64,000 nucleotides of DNA from Mucilaginibacter sp. dw_454. Its GTDB lineage: Bacteria > Bacteroidota > Bacteroidia > Sphingobacteriales > Sphingobacteriaceae. The position numbers and the translations under genes were made by a program. The stretch is taken from assembly GCF_018449775.1 (NCBI RefSeq), contig NZ_JAAVVB010000002.1, positions 682,001-746,000 on the forward strand. Reading direction: 5' to 3'. Of the stretch, positions 52,886 to 60,696 are shown piece after piece (position 1 is the first letter of the stretch; each line of letters opens with the position of its first letter). The notes under the pieces were generated by a model. The model saw nothing but the letters and a program-made list of their open reading frames with translations. It searched no databases and was not told the origin of the DNA.

Positions 52886-53251
52886 TCACATCTTTCTAAA
52901 TGCAAAAATAGAATTGATGATATGTACACTCACTTCTGCCGCCCGTTTACTTTTTAAAACGCTGGATACCATAAACAAGCCTGCCGTACTTAAAGCCAGT
53001 GGTGGTGAGGTTTGCGCTTCCCATAAGGGAGGCGCTACCTGCGTTCTCAGACCTGTCCATTCCTGGTCGGTAAGGATGTACAAAAAATCGGGCGGGAAAC
53101 GTTTATGATTTCTCTTTATCGTGCGGCGGAGTGTTGTTACATCTACTTCGTACAATTCGGCTGCATCAAAATCCAACATGACTTGTTGCCCCCTGATCGT
53201 GTAGACTTTATTAATGATTATATCGGTTGAAATTGACGTTTGATTATTCAT
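52886..53251 (-). CDS. ORF6N-domain protein, apparently truncated
   Basis: 121 residues. The ORF6N DNA-binding domain spans about 12-105 (VYTIRGQQVMLDFDAAELYEVDVTTLRRTIKRNHKRFPPDFLYILT). Family members usually continue with a helical C-terminal domain after the FRKM position, but here a TGA follows at once. Phage-type ORF6N proteins act as regulators or antirepressors. Lies 25 bp downstream of the DUF1016 gene on the same strand. Confidence 0.8.
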   Translation of the reverse strand: MNNQTSISTDIIINKVYTIRGQQVMLDFDAAELYEVDVTTLRRTIKRNHKRFPPDFLYILTDQEWTGLRTQVAPPLWEAQTSPPLALSTAGLFMVSSVLKSKRAAEVSVHIINSIFAFRKM

Positions 53252-53275
53252 AATTGTGTTTTTAATTGAAGGAGT

Positions 53276-54304
53276 TTATTCCGTGATGAACTTTTCATAG
53301 GAATGGTCATCATTCCTTTTCTCTATTTCCTTATTTACCTCATCGATCAACTGCTGTTCTGTCGGCAGATACAATTTGTATTCACTGGCAACAATGGTTT
53401 TATTATTTTCCGGCAATGAAAACTTTACGACGGCATTGTTTTTATCTGCACAAAGTAGAATGCCGATGGTAGGATTTTCAAAGGCTTTCTTTTCTATCCG
53501 GTCATAATAGTTCACATACATTTGTAGTTGCCCGATGTCCTGGTGAGTAAGCCGGGTTGTTTTGATTTCAACGATGACAAATGCCTGTAAAAGACGGTTG
53601 TAAAGAACGAGATCAATAAAAAAATCGTCTCTTTCAATATGCAGCCGCTTTTGTCTGCCAATAAACGCAAACCCGTTGCCTAACTCTAAAAGGAACTCTT
53701 GCAAGTGGGTAATAATAGCCTGCTCCAGGTCCTTTTCATAATAAGATGCTTCCCGTTGCAGCCCTAAAAATTCGAGATACATAGGATCTTTAATTATATC
53801 CTTAGCATCAGACGGCGGCTGTTCATTCCTGGCCATTGCCAATATACTTTCCCGGTCATTACTCATTAATAAACGCTCCCATAGGCTACTGTGAATTTGT
53901 CGCTCCAACTGGCGCACTGTCCAGATATTTTTTATTGTTTCGGCAATATAAAAATCCCTTTCATCCTGTTTACCAATGCGCAAAATGATTTTGTATTGGC
54001 TCCAACTCAATTGCGAATACAGTGTATTCGCAATTGGAAATAGACGATAAAATTGCCGGATAAGCTCCACTTGCCGCTTAGAAAACCCGCTGCCAAATTC
54101 CGGTTCTAATTGTTCAGCAATGAGCCTGGTGAGGTAGTTGCCATAATCGGCTCGGTCTTTTTCCTGCTGCTCTTCTTTAAAAATGCGTTGCCCGATATGC
54201 CAGTACATTTGTACCCGTTCAGTATCTACAGCACGAATTGCTTTATCCCTTGAATTAAGGATAATCGTTTTAATATCTGTTATAATAGATTGATTAATCA
54301 TCAT
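53276..54304 (-). CDS. DUF1016 / YhcG-type PD-(D/E)XK nuclease
   Basis: 342 residues from ATG 54304 (an ATG at 54325 is an alternative). N-terminal DUF1016 helical domain (YWHIGQRIFKEEQ, GSGFSKRQVELIRQFYRLFP, LSWSQYKIILRI) and C-terminal nuclease (GNGFAFIGRQKRLHIERDDFFIDLVLYNRLLQAFVIVEIKT; Asp and the ExK of VEIKT). YhcG-like proteins are frequent on mobile elements and next to restriction genes. May take part in DNA processing or defence. Confidence 0.9.
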   Translation of the reverse strand: MMINQSIITDIKTIILNSRDKAIRAVDTERVQMYWHIGQRIFKEEQQEKDRADYGNYLTRLIAEQLEPEFGSGFSKRQVELIRQFYRLFPIANTLYSQLSWSQYKIILRIGKQDERDFYIAETIKNIWTVRQLERQIHSSLWERLLMSNDRESILAMARNEQPPSDAKDIIKDPMYLEFLGLQREASYYEKDLEQAIITHLQEFLLELGNGFAFIGRQKRLHIERDDFFIDLVLYNRLLQAFVIVEIKTTRLTHQDIGQLQMYVNYYDRIEKKAFENPTIGILLCADKNNAVVKFSLPENNKTIVASEYKLYLPTEQQLIDEVNKEIEKRNDDHSYEKFITE

Positions 54305-54345
54305 GACTTTGTGGTTTATTAACATTATTTAATTGTACTCTCATA

Positions 54346-54374
54346 ACCTGAAGTTCCAGATTGGAGCTTCAGGT
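54346..54374. other. Strong hairpin between integrase and DUF1016 gene
   Basis: ACCTGAAG-t-TCC / GGA-g-CTTCAGGT. A second hairpin GTCCGC-att-GCGGAC lies at 54427-54441. Neither has a clear T-run on the minus strand; they may terminate or protect the integrase mRNA. Confidence 0.5.
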
Positions 54375-54464
54375 CTGTCTAGTTTTTCCCATGGGTTTCA
54401 TTAGCATGTATGTTAAGCCCAATTGCGTCCGCATTGCGGACATAATTCGTTCCTATTTTATTGG

Positions 54465-55742
54465 CTATTCAATGGATATAACCGAAACCTGGTTTAACTT
54501 CGCAGGCATCTTGACCATTAACTTTTTCTTCAACTCGTTCATGTCGTCACCAATCTTTTGCGCTACAATTTTGGCATATATCTGCGTAGTCTTGATAGAT
54601 TTATGGCCCAATAGAGCGCTAACCGTTTCTATAGGGACACCGTTAGCCAAAGTGACAGTCGTCGCGAACGTATGGCGGGCGGTATGCGTGGTAAGCGTTT
54701 TGTTGATACCACAAATAGTTACAATTTCCTTTAAATAGGCATTGTATTTCTGATTACTCAATACTGGCAACAGCAACCCGTTAGTTTTGCGAACAGGATG
54801 GTCATTATATTTCTCGATGATCTCTTTCGCAATAGGTAATAGCGGTACACTTTCCCGGCAAACAGTGCTGGTTACTTTATGACGGTTTTTAACTACCCAT
54901 TGTTGACCGTCAAAAAAGTCGATGATATGATCGGTAGTTAGCAAACTTGTGTCTTTATAGGCAAACCCGGTAAAACACATAAACAGATAAACATCTTTAA
55001 TTTCTTCTAAGCGTTTGATCTCAAAATGCTTATTGTAAAGCGTCATAATTTCCTGCTCGGTCAAAATATCCCGTTCAGGATCGATATACCCGCATTTATA
55101 AGTTTGTATCGGATTGGTGGGTATCCAGTTCCGCTCGACGCCTGTTTTTATAGCGTGTTTAACATGCTTTAAATACTTCTTCGCCGTATTACCATTAATG
55201 TCCTCATCTAACATCAGGTAATCGACAAAATCTTCTGCAAAGGCAAACCTGATTTTGTCCAGCCTTAAATCTTTAGATTTGTATTGATGTTGGATAAAAT
55301 TGACCGTCTTCGCACGTATGGTTCGCAACTTTTTTAATGAAGCAATCGAGCGGTGGTGCTTTTCTACCTTTTTTTCAAAACGTTCGATCACAAAATCGAT
55401 GGCGTTAAGCAAAGTTTTAGGTTGCTCGGTTTTACCCTGATAGGCATCCTTCAGCATTTCTACCGTTACTTCCTCGCCCTGCGATTCAAGCCAGCTGTAA
55501 AGTTGGCGAAGCTTTACCTTGCATCGCTCAATGTCATTATTCAGCAATCGGGCATCCTGCGAATTGCCCCTCATTCTGCCAGCTTCCTGGTCCCATAAAT
55601 TTTCCGGCACTTTTTGGCCTGAAGAAATTACAGCTCTTTTAAGATTGATTGTAATACGGATGTCCAGCGATAAACTGCCGTCTTTGGATTTCCTGGCACT
55701 TTTTGGCAAAACCAGGATGGAAAGTTTTTCATTGACTTTCAT
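54465..55742 (-). CDS. int: Tyrosine recombinase (integrase) at the tmRNA junction
   Basis: 425 residues. Arm-binding domain (SLSLDIRITINLKRAVISSGQKV), core-binding domain (about 110-200) and catalytic domain (about 215-415) with HTARHTFATTVTL, LLGHKSIKTTQIYAKI (nucleophile Tyr). As in IntDOT, the first catalytic Arg position is changed (CFTGFAYKD). It is the gene nearest to the tmRNA 3' end, and tmRNA genes are classic integration targets, so it probably inserted this element there. Confidence 0.92.
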   Translation of the reverse strand: MKVNEKLSILVLPKSARKSKDGSLSLDIRITINLKRAVISSGQKVPENLWDQEAGRMRGNSQDARLLNNDIERCKVKLRQLYSWLESQGEEVTVEMLKDAYQGKTEQPKTLLNAIDFVIERFEKKVEKHHRSIASLKKLRTIRAKTVNFIQHQYKSKDLRLDKIRFAFAEDFVDYLMLDEDINGNTAKKYLKHVKHAIKTGVERNWIPTNPIQTYKCGYIDPERDILTEQEIMTLYNKHFEIKRLEEIKDVYLFMCFTGFAYKDTSLLTTDHIIDFFDGQQWVVKNRHKVTSTVCRESVPLLPIAKEIIEKYNDHPVRKTNGLLLPVLSNQKYNAYLKEIVTICGINKTLTTHTARHTFATTVTLANGVPIETVSALLGHKSIKTTQIYAKIVAQKIGDDMNELKKKLMVKMPAKLNQVSVISIE

Positions 55743-56080
55743 AAAAATTGGGTTTTAAGTGAATGATTTGTTTTCATTCGCTCTCAAAACCCGGTTTCAT
55801 TGAATCATCGAAAATGGTTGATCACCAATTTCAGCATTAAAACGCCCATTTTAAGGGTCGCTCAATGGACTTTCAAGAGATTAATTGAATCTGATATGGA
55901 TTTTTTCAATCTCATTTAAAGGCAATATAATCAGCAGTTTAACTCATAAAAAGGCTACCACTTTTTAAAATCTATTGGTAGCCTTCATGATAGCCTTTTA
56001 TACTTGGAAAAACTGGTCAAATTTGATAGACAATTTTTTTCAAAAACCCTCTAAAAACGCTGGAAACGCGGTTTTATAAA
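55743..56080. other. Non-coding end of the element next to tmRNA
   Basis: No gene seen. Contains the inverted repeat AAGGCTACCA (55951-55960) / TGGTAGCCTT (55976-55985), and several short A/T-rich runs. Expected location of integrase arm sites; the partner att copy was not found in the window and would lie beyond its left edge. Confidence 0.45.
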
Positions 56081-56106
56081 AAAAGACCTTCGCAAGAAGG
56101 TCTTTT
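56081..56106 (-). terminator. Terminator of the tmRNA gene
   Basis: AAAAGACCTT-cgcaag-AAGGTCTTTT just beyond the tmRNA 3' end. Confidence 0.85.
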
Positions 56107-56109
56107 CAG

Positions 56110-56476
56110 TGGAGCCGGAGGGATTCGAACCCTCGTCCAAACATGGTATAAGGTACGCTTTCTACATGCTTAGCGTCTGTTTAATTGTCGGGGAGGGGAA
56201 GGTCAGCAGCTTACCTGTACCGTCTCCCGTAGGTGCTTTGTTTCGCCGGGTGCCCGCACCTTACACTTGGCTAGTTTCATTTTTCGATGCCCCGATTGCC
56301 GATCCAATGAAACGGAGAACCGGCGGGACAAAAGCTATGCTAATTCTAAATTAGGCAGCTAAGGCGTAGTTATTTTCGCCATTTGTGGTTTTGAATGTTC
56401 TGATTAAAGCGCTAATTCATCCAACGCGCTGCATGCTTACATACTTATCTCCATCCTGTCAATTCCGGTCGACCCC
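56110..56476 (-). ncRNA. ssrA: tmRNA (SsrA)
   Basis: About 367 nt on the minus strand. The 5' GGGGTCG (from 56476) pairs with the 3' CGGCTCC (56117-56111). The 3' part has a T-arm with GGTTCGAATCC. The open tag frame at 56380-56351 encodes GENNYALAA followed by TAA, a typical Bacteroidota degradation tag ending in ALAA. The terminal CCA is not encoded (ACTG follows). It rescues stalled ribosomes with SmpB. A mobile element abuts its 3' end. Confidence 0.95.
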
Positions 56477-56526
56477 ATTTTTATTGAGCCACCGCTAACC
56501 AATGGCGGTATGCGATAGTAGAACAA

Positions 56527-56534
56527 CAAAGATA
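56527..56534 (-). promoter_or_regulatory. Putative -7 box TATCTTTG of tmRNA
   Basis: Minus-strand TATCTTTG, 50 bp before the mature 5' end, leaving a short leader for processing by RNase P. Confidence 0.5.
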
Positions 56535-56648
56535 CCAATTTTAACTGCTTTCTGAAAATTTAACAAAATGTTACTATCTGATTATAAACTTGCGGCTCTT
56601 GTTGTGTTAAACTGAAATAGGAGCTAAAAAAAGTAGCGATGGGCGCTG

Positions 56649-58076
56649 TTATTTTGTTTTTATAAGTTCGTAATGCTCGCCTTCATCGTCGAAAACGGCT
56701 TTAATTACTTTACCGTTGGTGTCTTTTACGAAATCTACATCGAGGTCCATAATTTTTAGAAAAAAGTGATGATCGTTTTGCGCGTACAAATTTGTTTTAC
56801 CCAAATTAACCGTTGGCGACTCTATTTTTAACCGACCATTTACCACAGAAAGTATCGCTTTTATTTTACCATTGTATTCGCCCGTATATTGCTGTAGTAC
56901 ACTGGCCGGCAATTTTACGTTTTGGCGATATGGTATATAGTTTTCCCAATACCAGGGTATAGTTACACCGGTCAATTTTTCAACCAGCTCTTTAAACATG
57001 CTTTCACCGCCGTTGCTGTTGCACATGATAACAATGGCTATCTTCTTGTCGGGGAAACCAATTACATAATGGCCCCAGCCATCTAAACTGCCCTCCTTAA
57101 AAAAGGCTTTCCCATACGGTGTGGTAAATAAACCCCAGCCCAAGCCGTAAGATAACTGCGTAGTCTGATTGTTATTGTTGATTGATGAATCTGCCTCATC
57201 AGACTGGTGTTTTGATTTGATAATGATCTGCGGCGAAAATATATCGCGTTTAGATTTTGACGACAAACCCTGGCCCTGCATTACCGCGGCCACAAAACGG
57301 GTATAGTCAGTAATCGTCGTTTCCATTGATCCGGCTGCTGCAGCCTTAGTGTATTTTATTTTCGTGAGCGTGTCGCCATTCCAGTCGTGCCCAACGGCAT
57401 AGTTGTTTTCAAATCTTGGTTGCCATACAAAATCTGTATGCATCATATTAAGCGGCTTAAATACCTTTTCTCGCGCCAGTATTTCAAGCGGCTTGCCGGT
57501 AATAGTTTCAACAACTAATTGCAATAGTTGTATTCCCTCGCCCGAATAGTTATAGTGTGTGCCGGGCGTAAACAATATTTTAAGCTGATGATCGGGCCTT
57601 AATTCGCGCCAATTAGGGAAACCCGTTGTGTGCGACAGACACATGCGGGCGGTAATTAGCTTCCAACGGTTATCGCCTGTCAGATCTTTATAGTTATCGT
57701 ATTGCGGCAGCGGTTTAGTCAGGTATTGGTAAAGCGGCTTATCAAGGTTTATTTTACCTTCATCAACCAGTTGCATCACCAAATAGCCAAACAAAGGTTT
57801 TGCCAGCGATGCCGCGTATAACGAGGTGACAGGTGTGTTTAATTGCCTGGTCGCGCTGTTTTTGTATCCGTAGCTATTTACAAATGTGGTGACATTGTTA
57901 TTAATGATACCCAATTGCAAGCCTGTAACATCGGCAGTATCTATCAATTTTTTGACGATGCGATTGATTGCAGTAACCGGCATGGTTTTACCATCGGGCC
58001 GTTTGATTTGCTGCGCGATGGTGTGGCTAATGGTTAAAGCAAAGGCTAATAATAGTGGTAAGGCTCTTTTTTTCAC
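56649..58076 (-). CDS. Serine hydrolase, class C beta-lactamase-like
   Basis: 475 residues from GTG 58076, which starts a clean signal peptide (KKRALPLLLAFALTISHTIAQQ); the frame is open to 58202. The SxxK motif is SLAKPL, about 65 residues after the signal peptide. Tyr in NYSGEG stands for YxN, and a C-terminal domain (about 380-475, LPASVLQQYTGEYNGKI) follows. Penicillin-binding-protein/esterase fold of the beta-lactamase family; more often peptidase or esterase than true beta-lactamase. Host gene next to tmRNA. Confidence 0.86.
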   Translation of the reverse strand: MKKRALPLLLAFALTISHTIAQQIKRPDGKTMPVTAINRIVKKLIDTADVTGLQLGIINNNVTTFVNSYGYKNSATRQLNTPVTSLYAASLAKPLFGYLVMQLVDEGKINLDKPLYQYLTKPLPQYDNYKDLTGDNRWKLITARMCLSHTTGFPNWRELRPDHQLKILFTPGTHYNYSGEGIQLLQLVVETITGKPLEILAREKVFKPLNMMHTDFVWQPRFENNYAVGHDWNGDTLTKIKYTKAAAAGSMETTITDYTRFVAAVMQGQGLSSKSKRDIFSPQIIIKSKHQSDEADSSINNNNQTTQLSYGLGWGLFTTPYGKAFFKEGSLDGWGHYVIGFPDKKIAIVIMCNSNGGESMFKELVEKLTGVTIPWYWENYIPYRQNVKLPASVLQQYTGEYNGKIKAILSVVNGRLKIESPTVNLGKTNLYAQNDHHFFLKIMDLDVDFVKDTNGKVIKAVFDDEGEHYELIKTK

Positions 58077-58287
58077 AAGTATCGGTGATATTTTAACACT
58101 GTCTAATTTAGTAATATATCCCCATTGCAGGCCCCTATAAATATTCCTCTTTTTAGTCCCGCGAATTATTCCTTTCAAAATCAATGTCTTATCAAAACAC
58201 ACAGAAACACGCCCAACGAAACAGTCAAATTAAACGATGTCTATTAAAAGGACGCAAACCCCTAACCAATATCATTATCGCACCTAA

Positions 58288-58452
58288 ATGAAATACATTA
58301 ACAAACTATGCTGCTATTTGGGTTGGCATGAATGGATAAACAGAAGTAAGTTCCATCGCAACTGCCTCCATTGCAAGGCACATCAAATGCGAACACATTT
58401 TAATATGAAACAGTGGTCTTACCATAAATATGATGAGAAGTTAAGTGAATGA
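58288..58452 (+). CDS. Small CxxC protein (54 aa), DUF1660-like
   Basis: ATG 58288, 54 residues. LCCYLGWHEWINRS and NCLHCKAHQ give a Cys/His-rich, probably zinc-binding fold reminiscent of small DUF1660 proteins. A terminator follows 24 bp later. Function unknown. Confidence 0.5.
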   Translation: MKYINKLCCYLGWHEWINRSKFHRNCLHCKAHQMRTHFNMKQWSYHKYDEKLSE

Positions 58453-58475
58453 CAGTGTAGGGCACACTTAATAGA

Positions 58476-58509
58476 AATAGCCGTTCATCCACAAGGATAA
58501 ACGGCTATT
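58476..58509. terminator. Bidirectional terminator between converging genes
   Basis: AATAGCCGTT-c-ATCC / GGAT-a-AACGGCTATT stem with A-rich and T-rich flanks. Confidence 0.85.
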
Positions 58510-58522
58510 TTATAGTTAATGA

Positions 58523-59752
58523 TTATGAAACGGTTTCGACTGCTAACTGGGTGGTTTTAACGCGCCCCGGGTAAACTTTTAAAGCTTCCTCCAGGCACCT
58601 CATTGCTCTGGCCAGGTCGTCGTTATTTAAAACGTATGCCAGCCGAACCTCATTCAAGCCTGCACCGGGTGTGCTGTAAAAACCTGTTGCAGGGGCCATC
58701 ATCACCGTTTGGTTTTCATAGCTAAATTCTTCCAGCATCCATTGGCAAAATCTGTCAGAATCGTCAATAGGCAGTTGTGCCATTACATAAAACGCCCCGC
58801 CCGGATTAGGGCAGTAAACGCCATCCATGTTATTTAAGGCGGTAACTATGGTATTACGACGAGCGGTATATTGGGCTTTCACGCTTTCAAAATATTCGTC
58901 AGGTGTATCTACTGCTGCCTCGCCGGCAATTTGTTCAACCATGCCGGGGCTTAGCCGGGCTTGGGCAAACTTGATAGCCGTGTTCCAGAATTTGCGATTT
59001 TTAGTGATGATACAACCCAGGCGGGCGCCGCAGGCACTATAACGCTTGCTCATGGTATCAATAATAATCACGTTTTCATCCAATCCATCCAAGTGCATTG
59101 GCGATACAAACTCCTGATTGTTATAGCAAAACTCGCGGTAGGCTTCATCAGCAAATAAATACAGATCATGCTTTAAAACCAGCGCTTTCAAGGTTTCCAT
59201 TTCTTCGCGAGAGTACAGGTAACCCGTCGGGTTATTAGGGCTGCAAATAAAAATTGCACGTGTTTTATCGGTAATGGTTTTCTCAAACTCACTTATCGGC
59301 GGCAGCGCGAAGCCGTTACTAATGTGCGATAATATTGGTTTTACGATAATGTCGCTTTGACTGGCAAAACTGTTATAATTGGCATAGAACGGCTCTGGAA
59401 CTATCACTTCATCGCCCGCATCTAAACAGGTCATAAAGGTGATCGATATCGCTTCAGACCCGCCTGTAGTTACAATAATATCTTCGGGGGTAATATTGTA
59501 CCCGGCTTTATTGTAATATTTGGTGAGTTGTTTACGATAAGATAAAGTACCTTCTGAGGGCGTATATGCCCAAACTTTAAAGTCGATATTCTTTACGGCA
59601 TCTATCATCCCCGAAGGGGTTTCAATGTCGGGTTGTCCAATATTAAGGTGATATACTGTTTTGCCGTCAAGCTTAGCTTGGTCGGCATAGGGTGTTAATT
59701 TTCTGATGGGGGAGGCGGGCATCCGCTGACCCTTACGGGATATACTTGGCAT
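58523..59752 (-). CDS. Class I/II PLP-dependent aminotransferase
   Basis: 409 residues. Fold type I features: MPASPIRKLTPYAD, HLNIGQPDI, TTGGSEAI, CSPNNPTGYLY, FADEAYREF and the PLP lysine in DTMSKRYSACGARLG. Resembles aspartate/aromatic aminotransferases of Bacteroidota. A -7 box ends 5 bp before the first ATG, so the mRNA may be nearly leaderless. Substrate range not readable. Host gene. Confidence 0.92.
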   Translation of the reverse strand: MPSISRKGQRMPASPIRKLTPYADQAKLDGKTVYHLNIGQPDIETPSGMIDAVKNIDFKVWAYTPSEGTLSYRKQLTKYYNKAGYNITPEDIIVTTGGSEAISITFMTCLDAGDEVIVPEPFYANYNSFASQSDIIVKPILSHISNGFALPPISEFEKTITDKTRAIFICSPNNPTGYLYSREEMETLKALVLKHDLYLFADEAYREFCYNNQEFVSPMHLDGLDENVIIIDTMSKRYSACGARLGCIITKNRKFWNTAIKFAQARLSPGMVEQIAGEAAVDTPDEYFESVKAQYTARRNTIVTALNNMDGVYCPNPGGAFYVMAQLPIDDSDRFCQWMLEEFSYENQTVMMAPATGFYSTPGAGLNEVRLAYVLNNDDLARAMRCLEEALKVYPGRVKTTQLAVETVS

Positions 59753-59756
59753 TTGG

Positions 59757-59764
59757 CAAAAATA
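59757..59764 (-). promoter_or_regulatory. -7 box TATTTTTG of the aminotransferase gene
   Basis: Minus-strand TATTTTTG ends 5 bp before the ATG at 59752; no clear -33 box. Confidence 0.4.
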
Positions 59765-59825
59765 GAAAAAAGATGAATTTTATGTGGATTAAAATATGGT
59801 TTATGTAATAAAATTGTCCTAAAAC

Positions 59826-59855
59826 AAAAAAGACCCGAATATTCGGGTCTTTTTT
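59826..59855 (-). terminator. Terminator of the DUF1573 gene
   Basis: Perfect repeat AAAAAAGACCCGAAT / ATTCGGGTCTTTTTT. Confidence 0.9.
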
Positions 59856-59910
59856 GTTTTGCTAACTGACCCTTTATTCTGTAGAGATTAAAGGGTTAAG
59901 TCTTAAATCA

Positions 59911-60342
59911 CTACCTGGTACTTGGTGCCGCCGCCTTGGCTACAACTTCGCCGATGATAGTTAAGTATTTTTGTGGGGTTTTAGCGTTGCTGGTAACCAC
60001 AATAGTTTTACTAAATGGTGCTGCTACTGCTGCATTGTAAGTAATAGTGATTTTACCGGTAGCTCCTTTTTTAACCGGAGTTTTGGTATAATCGGCAATA
60101 GTACAACCGCAGGTTGGTTTTACCTCGGTAAGGATCAATGGATCAACACCTGTGTTAACGAAAGTAAATACAGTAGTAACCGGGGTACCTTGAGGTACTT
60201 TACCAAAATCGTGTTTTTCTTCGTTGAATTTAAACTCTGGTTTGTTAGGGTCAGGAGCCGGAGCTGCTGCAGGAGTAGTTTGTGCCGATGCGTTTAGTGC
60301 AAAGCCTATAACCACCGCGAACATTAAAAATATTTTTTTCAT
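59911..60342 (-). CDS. DUF1573 domain protein, secreted
   Basis: 143 residues with signal peptide (KKIFLMFAVVIGFALNASAQ). A Pro/Ala-rich linker, then the DUF1573 Ig-like domain: FNEEKHDFGKVPQGTPVTTVF, NTGVDPLILTEVKPTCGCTIADY, GKITITYNA. The CGC pair is conserved in the family. Periplasmic or surface protein of unknown role, with its own promoter and terminator. Confidence 0.92.
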   Translation of the reverse strand: MKKIFLMFAVVIGFALNASAQTTPAAAPAPDPNKPEFKFNEEKHDFGKVPQGTPVTTVFTFVNTGVDPLILTEVKPTCGCTIADYTKTPVKKGATGKITITYNAAVAAPFSKTIVVTSNAKTPQKYLTIIGEVVAKAAAPSTR

Positions 60343-60361
60343 AACGAATGTTTGATTGATA

Positions 60362-60369
60362 CAAATATA
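60362..60369 (-). promoter_or_regulatory. -7 box TATATTTG of the DUF1573 gene
   Basis: Minus-strand TATATTTG, 19 bp before the ATG at 60342. Confidence 0.5.
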
Positions 60370-60696
60370 AAAGGTTTAACCATACTATTATTGTTCATTT
60401 TAAAATTAATAGCCTGTTTTTGTGCCTTGTACGGCAATGAACAGTAATTTGTTAGCTTTAAAACAGAATTTTTACAATTGTAATTGCCTCGCCATAGTTG
60501 CCGCAACTGCATTGCACCATTAAATAGTTTTTTTATGTTTGCCAATATCGGGGCCAGGCGGTTATAGCTGCACAGTTTCAACAAAACATCTGCCATTAAT
60601 GTTAATAAAAACTATAGCATAAACGGCTTGTTTTGGTTGATAGGTATACCGATTACCAAATAGATTTTTTTAATTTTACCGTTTAAACAAACGCTT

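Noticed and set aside
56109..56354. Plus-strand open frame of 81 codons
   Set aside because: Overlaps the tmRNA gene on the opposite strand; the RNA features explain the sequence.
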